Shown here: positions 4,983-9,128 of the stretch, piece by piece
Position numbering within the stretch: the stretch's first letter is position 1
How the letters are laid out: the number at the start of each line of letters is the position of its first letter
NCBI GenBank assembly: GCA_030150135.1
Contig: JASLGO010000093.1
Location: 1 to 9,128, forward strand
Origin: Aquirhabdus sp.
Lineage (GTDB): Bacteria; Pseudomonadota; Gammaproteobacteria; Pseudomonadales; Moraxellaceae
DNA length: 9,128 nucleotides
Direction of reading: 5' to 3'
The notes under the pieces: model-generated
Database searches by the model: none
Told to the model about the DNA's origin: nothing
The model's input: the letters and a program-made list of their open reading frames with translations, nothing else
Made by a program: the position numbers and the translations under genes

Positions 4983-6239
4983 TTAGTCGATTCGCATGCT
5001 ATTTTCAAACAGTAAATGGACATCGCTAATTGCGCCTTCGAGAAATCCGCCTTCGCAATAGCAGAGATAAAAATCCCACATCCGAATAAAACGAGGATCA
5101 AAACCCATGTCTTGTACTTGCGGCAGTTTTTCTAAAAAGCGTTTACGCCATTCGTGTAATGTCAGGGCATAGCTTTGACCAATATCAGAGAGGTGTTTGA
5201 GTTTTAAACCTTGTTCAGCAGCAGTATTGATCATGAGCGAGTTGCAAGGAATAAAACTGCCAGGAAAGATATAGCGCTTAATAAAATCTACAGAATTGAG
5301 GGCGGTTTTGTAGCGTGTATCTTCGATAGTGATTGCCTGAATTAATCCAAGACCATTAGGTTTTAGCAGGCGTTGGCAAGTTGCGAAATATTGAGATAGA
5401 TATTGATGTCCAACGGCCTCAATCATTTCTATCGATACTAATTTGTCATAGGTTCCTGTTAGATCACGATAATCATGCAAAAGAACTTGGATTTTATGTG
5501 AGAGCCCAGCTGCCTCAACACGTTGGCAGGCTTCGTTGTACTGTTCTTTAGAGATCGTCGTTGTGGTGACTTTACACCCATAATGCAGTGCAGCGTAGAT
5601 TGCAAAACCGCCCCAGCCTGTACCAATTTCGATGACATGGTCTTTTGCACTGAGTTTTAAGTGATCACAAATCAATGCTAATTTATGATTCGATGCATCT
5701 TCGAGTGATTGTGCAGGCGATTGATACACCGCACTGGAATACATTAAATTTTCATCAAGGAATAGTTTGAAGAAATCATTACTCAGATCGTAGTGTGCTG
5801 CGATATTGCGTTTGCTGCCATCTTTATTATTGCGATTTATGGCATACCATATACGCAATATGGTTTGGCTAATGCGTGCAAACAATGAATTATCAACTTT
5901 ATCCAGACGATGACGATTTCGAACCATAATCCTAATTAAGATCACTAAGTCATCGGTTTCCCATTCGCCGTTGATATATGATTCAGCAGCACCTAAGCTG
6001 CCTTGCTGCATTATTAGACGAAAGAAGTTCATATCGTGAACTGCGATCGTGCATTGAAGTTGATCCGTCACTAATGCATTAGGTTGCCCTAAAGTGCCAT
6101 CGACAACACCTGTTAAATAAATTACACCACCATCAAGGTCTTTAAGATGATTGAGCCATGACGGTAATTTCTCAGATGTTGTCGCAGAGGTATTGTCATG
6201 TGGGTTGATGACCAACGGTTTAGGTTGCATTGAGCTCAT
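4983..6239 (-). CDS. CFA-synthase-family SAM-dependent fatty acyl methyltransferase, full-length form
   Basis: At 418 residues this is a full-length family member. An N-terminal lipid-binding domain (about 30-110, with LGAAESYINGEWETDDL at 82-98) is followed by the methyltransferase domain. Motifs are HYDLSNDFF (149-157), EIGTGWGGFA (204-213), SIEMIEAVG (269-277), LIQAITIED (299-307) and SYALTLHEW (Y357). Compared with E. coli Cfa, the bicarbonate-site Cys of YSC is Ser169 (YSS, 167-169) and the active-site His of LLHTIG is Gln301; E274 and Y357 are kept. It groups by context with mycobacterial UfaA1 (Rv0447c), reported to methylate oleate to tuberculostearate. The likely reaction is transfer of a SAM methyl or methylene group to a cis double bond of phospholipid acyl chains. 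The start is supported by TGGAG six bases upstream. The gene begins 12 bp after the DUF1365 stop. Whether it makes a cyclopropane, methylene or methyl branch is undecided. Confidence 0.92.
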   Translation of the reverse strand: MSSMQPKPLVINPHDNTSATTSEKLPSWLNHLKDLDGGVIYLTGVVDGTLGQPNALVTDQLQCTIAVHDMNFFRLIMQQGSLGAAESYINGEWETDDLVILIRIMVRNRHRLDKVDNSLFARISQTILRIWYAINRNNKDGSKRNIAAHYDLSNDFFKLFLDENLMYSSAVYQSPAQSLEDASNHKLALICDHLKLSAKDHVIEIGTGWGGFAIYAALHYGCKVTTTTISKEQYNEACQRVEAAGLSHKIQVLLHDYRDLTGTYDKLVSIEMIEAVGHQYLSQYFATCQRLLKPNGLGLIQAITIEDTRYKTALNSVDFIKRYIFPGSFIPCNSLMINTAAEQGLKLKHLSDIGQSYALTLHEWRKRFLEKLPQVQDMGFDPRFIRMWDFYLCYCEGGFLEGAISDVHLLFENSMRID

Positions 6240-6251
6240 GTCTAACTCCAG

Positions 6252-7073
6252 CTATTGATATTCTTTACGAACGGTTGGATGAGAGAAAAATGGAATTCTT
6301 TTCACAAAAATTCGTAAGGCTTGCCAATAAATTGCCCAGACAATTTTTAGGCTTTGTAGTGGATAAATCAGCGGAAAAAGATTTTGTTTCCAAGTTGATA
6401 ACGGTTGTAGAGTGAATTTCATCGTCGCATCAAATACCAATTCCCCATGACGGTTGAGTTGCATATGAATTGCTGAATGACTTGGATCTTTCGATTGATC
6501 GAGTTTGAAGCGCCAATCGTATTTCAGATCCATTGGCATAAATGGCGACACATGAAATTGTTTATCGAATAAAAAACGATATACAGGTTCTTGATGCTTA
6601 TTTTGATTCGCATGAGTTGAAGTATTAGATTCGGATTGGTTACAGCTAAAGCAATATAAAAAACGCTCATGCCATGGGGTATTGGTTATATGCGCTGCGA
6701 TAAATTTCAGAGTTGGCTTTTGATCGTCATATACCCAATAAAAACTAACAGGATTAAAGGCAAATCCTAGATAACGAGGAAGTGCCAGCACATAAATTGG
6801 TTGAGAGGTGCTTAGGGATTCTCCAAGCTGTAGTGCAATTGCATCACGGAGTGTCTCACGAACGGATTGTCCATCCGATGCCAGCAAATCTTTGTCATAT
6901 AAGCTAATAAAATTGAATCGGTTATACGACCAAAAAGGGCTGTGTTGGCATGCTTCTGTAAGATGATCAATATTTGCCAGCACATAACCCATTTGATATT
7001 CAAATGCGTGTGCTTTCGGTGTGTAGCGCCGATGACGAATATGAGCATGAGCAAGTGAGATGGCATTTAACAT
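6252..7073 (-). CDS. DUF1365 family protein
   Basis: Translation from ATG 7073 gives 273 residues, the usual size for DUF1365. Family motifs are HRRYTPKAHAFEY (14-26), FNPVSFYWVYD (106-116), NTPWHERFLY (131-140), FHVSPFMPMD (173-182) and a C-terminal amphipathic/hydrophobic segment at about 231-264 with SLKIVWAIYWQALRIF. The conserved FHVSPF and NPVSFYW elements make a catalytic or lipid-binding role plausible, but the biochemical function is unknown. The start is supported by AAGG nine bases upstream. An in-frame ATG at 7163 would add 30 residues encoded inside the preceding gene, which do not look like the family. The start is 5 bp after the FAD-protein stop and the stop is 12 bp before the CFA-family gene, so the three are tightly coupled. 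A Ser/Asn/His-rich insert at about 143-161 is low in complexity and probably a loop. Confidence 0.9.
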   Translation of the reverse strand: MLNAISLAHAHIRHRRYTPKAHAFEYQMGYVLANIDHLTEACQHSPFWSYNRFNFISLYDKDLLASDGQSVRETLRDAIALQLGESLSTSQPIYVLALPRYLGFAFNPVSFYWVYDDQKPTLKFIAAHITNTPWHERFLYCFSCNQSESNTSTHANQNKHQEPVYRFLFDKQFHVSPFMPMDLKYDWRFKLDQSKDPSHSAIHMQLNRHGELVFDATMKFTLQPLSTWKQNLFPLIYPLQSLKIVWAIYWQALRIFVKRIPFFSHPTVRKEYQ

Positions 7074-7078
7074 ACGGA

Positions 7079-8350
7079 TCAACCTTGTGGATTGTCTGAA
7101 AGTAAATGATGCGCAACGCGATGTGCACTGCGTGCGCCATCTTCGTGGAATCCCCATCCCCAATATGCGCCGCAGAAATAACTGCGATTGATGCCATTCA
7201 GCTCACTCCAAAGAGATTGCGCGTTAAGCGCATTGACATCAAATTGAGGATGTTCGTAGTGACGCGTGACGAGTATTTTTTGTGGATCAATCGTGCTATT
7301 TGGATTGAGTGTGGCAAGAACTGGTGTTTTGACTTTTAGATTTTGTAATGTATTCATCCAGTAGGTAAAACTATAAGTCGGACCACAGGAAATAGCAGCT
7401 GTATTTGATCTATCAACACGGACTTGCCAGCTTGCCCAATTGGATTTTCTTTTAGGCATGACGCCAGCGTCAGTGTGTAAGACCATCTTGTTCGGACTAT
7501 ATCGGAACGCACCTAAGATATTTTTTTCACTTACAGTAGTGTGTGTCATCAGCTTGAGAGCTTGGTCGGCATGACATGCAAAGATTACTCGATCAAAGTC
7601 ATGTTTTGAGCCGTCAGCGGTTCGAATTTCAATATCACTCGTTTCTCGATTGACAGAAACGACACCTTGATTGTGCCATGTGGCTTTGATGTGTTGTTTG
7701 AGTGCTTTGATGTATGCCGATGATCCACCTTTTACAGTTAGCCACTGTGGGCGATCTGTCATTTGCAACATTTTATGATTTTGAAAAAATCCGAGTACAA
7801 ATTTAAATGGGAGTTTGGGAACTTCAAGCGTATTGGCTGACCATAAAGCACCACACATTGGGTAGAGGTGTTCTTGTCTAAAATCTTTACTATAGCCGTA
7901 TTCTTCTAAAAAATGCTCCAGTGTGATCGTAGGTGTAATGGAATTTATATTCATGTCTCTGGTTTGATCATAAAAACGTTTCAAATCATGAAACATACGC
8001 CGGAAAGAAGGATTAAATATATTTTTAATATTGAGGATTAATGGAATTAATCCGCTAGGGTTATAAGCTAATTTTGAAACAAGATTATTGACCGAGAAGC
8101 TCATATCACTTGCTTGCCACTCGACGCCAAGCTCTTTAAGCATGTTGCAGAATAGGGGATAGTTGTGTTCGTTAAAGACAATAAAACCCGTATCAACCAT
8201 CATAGACTGGTTATCAATTGTCACTTCGTGCGTATCGGTATGACCACCAAAGTAATCATTTTTTTCAAAAATTGTGATCTCATGTTGCTCATGTAGCAGC
8301 CATGCGGTTGTTAAACCTGAGATTCCTGAACCGATAATCGCAATACGCAT
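7079..8350 (-). CDS. FAD-dependent amine-oxidase-like oxidoreductase
   Basis: This 423-residue flavoprotein begins with a Rossmann dinucleotide-binding fold: MRIAIIGSGISGL with GSGISG at 7-12, the ribose-binding E29 in ITIFEK, and the GGH of the second nucleotide motif (35-37). A second FAD-contact region lies at the C-terminus, CGAYWGWGFHEDGARSAHRV (393-412). TGFIVFN (54-60), CGALWS (166-171) and VKGGSSAYI (206-214) are typical of the NAD/FAD-binding proteins that accompany CFA synthases. It resembles the N-terminal half of plant cyclopropane synthases, where an FAD domain is fused to the CFA domain, and Rv0449c of mycobacteria. A redox step on the acyl chain is the natural inference; the reaction is unknown. 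The start at 8350 has GAGGTG six bases upstream and puts the FAD motif at the N-terminus; the ATG at 8380 would add 10 residues with a poor ribosome site. It lies 58 bp after the desaturase. Confidence 0.9.
   Translation of the reverse strand: MRIAIIGSGISGLTTAWLLHEQHEITIFEKNDYFGGHTDTHEVTIDNQSMMVDTGFIVFNEHNYPLFCNMLKELGVEWQASDMSFSVNNLVSKLAYNPSGLIPLILNIKNIFNPSFRRMFHDLKRFYDQTRDMNINSITPTITLEHFLEEYGYSKDFRQEHLYPMCGALWSANTLEVPKLPFKFVLGFFQNHKMLQMTDRPQWLTVKGGSSAYIKALKQHIKATWHNQGVVSVNRETSDIEIRTADGSKHDFDRVIFACHADQALKLMTHTTVSEKNILGAFRYSPNKMVLHTDAGVMPKRKSNWASWQVRVDRSNTAAISCGPTYSFTYWMNTLQNLKVKTPVLATLNPNSTIDPQKILVTRHYEHPQFDVNALNAQSLWSELNGINRSYFCGAYWGWGFHEDGARSAHRVAHHLLSDNPQG
7083..7086 (-). promoter_or_regulatory. 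Shine-Dalgarno site for the DUF1365 gene
   Basis: AAGG on the - strand lies nine bases before the ATG at 7073, inside the last codons of the FAD-protein gene. It supports the shorter 273-residue DUF1365 product over the 303-residue alternative. Confidence 0.6.
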
Positions 8351-8356
8351 CAACTT

Positions 8357-8362
8357 CACCTC
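8357..8362 (-). promoter_or_regulatory. Shine-Dalgarno site that decides the FAD-protein start
   Basis: GAGGTG on the - strand lies six bases before ATG 8350. The alternative ATG at 8380 has only a weak AAAGA upstream, so the shorter protein is preferred. Confidence 0.7.
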
Positions 8363-8408
8363 ACTCGATTCTGACTTCATTCTTTGTTGTATTGACTTAA
8401 TAAACTAA

Positions 8409-9128
8409 TTACTGAGAAGCGTGATGCACTGTTTTATCTGAATATTTATTGATAAATGCTTTCTTTGGAATAGGAACAAGATCCCAGACCAGACCGATAG
8501 CCGCCATGATCCGCAAGATGTAATAGCTAATATCAATTTGCCACCATACAAAACCTTGTCGAACACTGGCAGGGCAGTAGTGGTGGTTGTTATGCCAACC
8601 TTCACCCAAAGTCAAAATGGCTAAAAACCAATTGTTGCGGCTGTCATCTTGAGTGTCATAACTTCGGAAACCAAAACGATGTGCAAATGAGTTAATTGTT
8701 AAAGTGACATGCGTCAGCAGAACAGTAGATACTAAGAATCCCCAGACAAAAAGCTGAATTCCATTGGTGTTCAGGCTAGGGAAGAAATGGGCTAGCGCAC
8801 TTCCGATGAGCCAGAAACTTGCTGCAGTTATCACCGAGACTAAAACACTGTGGCGATCTAACCATCTCAGTTCAGGGAACTTGATCAAATCTTTGACCAA
8901 ATGTTCTTGAGTCGAGAAATTCTGCTTATTTAAAAACCATCCCATGTGGCTGTACCAAAACCCATCACGTGGTGAGTGCAGATCACCTGGTTGATCCGCA
9001 TGACGATGGTGATAACGGTGATGCGCAGCCCACCATAACGGGCCGTTTTGCGTACTCATCACACCAATGACAGCAAAGATAAATTGCATGGCTCGGCTTG
9101 TTTTAAATGCTTTATGAGAAAAATAGCG
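8409..9128 (-). CDS. Membrane acyl desaturase (delta-9 type), 5' end missing
   Basis: The reading frame stays open to the window edge, with base 9128 the first base of a codon, giving 239 visible residues. The fragment starts RYFSHKAFKTSRA, which fits the end of the first histidine box (HRxxSH, the first His being outside). The second box HHRYHH is at 36-41 and the third, WHNNHH, at 178-183, with NSFAHRFG upstream of it. These histidines bind the di-iron centre of acyl-CoA/acyl-lipid desaturases. Hydrophobic stretches at about 14-25, 94-116 and 123-142 are consistent with an inner-membrane protein. It would introduce a cis double bond in saturated acyl chains with oxygen and reductant, supplying the substrate of the CFA-family enzymes. 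It is the first visible gene of the - strand run; its promoter is outside the window. The ATG at 9089 is internal, not the start. Confidence 0.93.
   Translation of the reverse strand, partial: RYFSHKAFKTSRAMQFIFAVIGVMSTQNGPLWWAAHHRYHHRHADQPGDLHSPRDGFWYSHMGWFLNKQNFSTQEHLVKDLIKFPELRWLDRHSVLVSVITAASFWLIGSALAHFFPSLNTNGIQLFVWGFLVSTVLLTHVTLTINSFAHRFGFRSYDTQDDSRNNWFLAILTLGEGWHNNHHYCPASVRQGFVWWQIDISYYILRIMAAIGLVWDLVPIPKKAFINKYSDKTVHHASQ

Noticed and set aside
6230..6415. 61-codon + strand frame opposite the CFA/DUF1365 junction
   Set aside because: It is antisense to the well-supported DUF1365 and CFA-family coding ends, with no domain; a shadow frame.
7074..7163. 30-residue N-terminal extension of the DUF1365 protein
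   Set aside because: It lies within the 3' end of the FAD-protein gene, is unlike the family N-terminus, and the ATG at 7073 has its own ribosome site.
8351..8380. Ten-residue N-terminal extension of the FAD protein
   Set aside because: GAGGTG is correctly spaced for ATG 8350, and the FAD-binding strand normally starts right at the N-terminus.

Overview
The window looks like a chromosomal segment of a moderately AT-rich gammaproteobacterium. Glutamine-rich proteins, A/T-rich codon choice and the overall protein style suggest Acinetobacter or another Moraxellaceae, but no marker gene proves this. It holds nine recognisable genes plus the tail of a possible tenth. No tRNA, rRNA, insertion sequence, phage gene or CRISPR array was seen.

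Layout. Bases 1-63 may be the 3' end of a preceding + strand gene. Bases 64-299 are intergenic and hold a candidate sigma70 promoter, a perfect DnaA-box 9-mer and short GTGGA repeats. Two + strand genes follow: a lipoprotein with a SnoaL/NTF2-like domain (300-890) and an OmpR/PhoB-family response regulator (953-1672). The rest of the window runs on the - strand. In order of transcription it reads: acyl desaturase (8409-9128, 5' end outside the window), FAD-dependent amine-oxidase-like protein (7079-8350), DUF1365 protein (6252-7073), full-length cyclopropane-fatty-acid-synthase (CFA) family methyltransferase (4983-6239), DUF1295 membrane protein (4164-4958), a second, shorter CFA-family methyltransferase (3133-4167), and a sensor histidine kinase (1687-3018). 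The six lipid genes are separated by at most 58 bp (one pair overlaps by 4 bp) and look like one operon. The kinase follows after 114 bp that contain a striking direct repeat. Kinase and regulator converge tail to tail with 14 bp between their stop codons.

How the genes fit together. The desaturase would make cis-unsaturated acyl chains. The CFA-family enzymes would add a SAM-derived methyl or methylene group at the double bond. The FAD protein, DUF1365 and DUF1295 proteins are the usual but biochemically obscure companions. The set FAD protein - DUF1365 - CFA enzyme - DUF1295 matches, in the same order, the Mycobacterium tuberculosis genes Rv0449c-Rv0446c, which sit next to sigK. Related sets in many proteobacteria sit beside rpoE/chrR. 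Here the sigma/anti-sigma pair is absent from the window and a two-component system is present instead. I infer a membrane-lipid modification module (methyl-branched, cyclopropane or furan-type fatty acids) with exchanged regulation. Supporting oddities are a periplasmic lipoprotein form of the SnoaL-like companion, loss of the usual CFA bicarbonate-site cysteine in both CFA paralogues, and replacement of the usual active-site histidine by glutamine in one of them.
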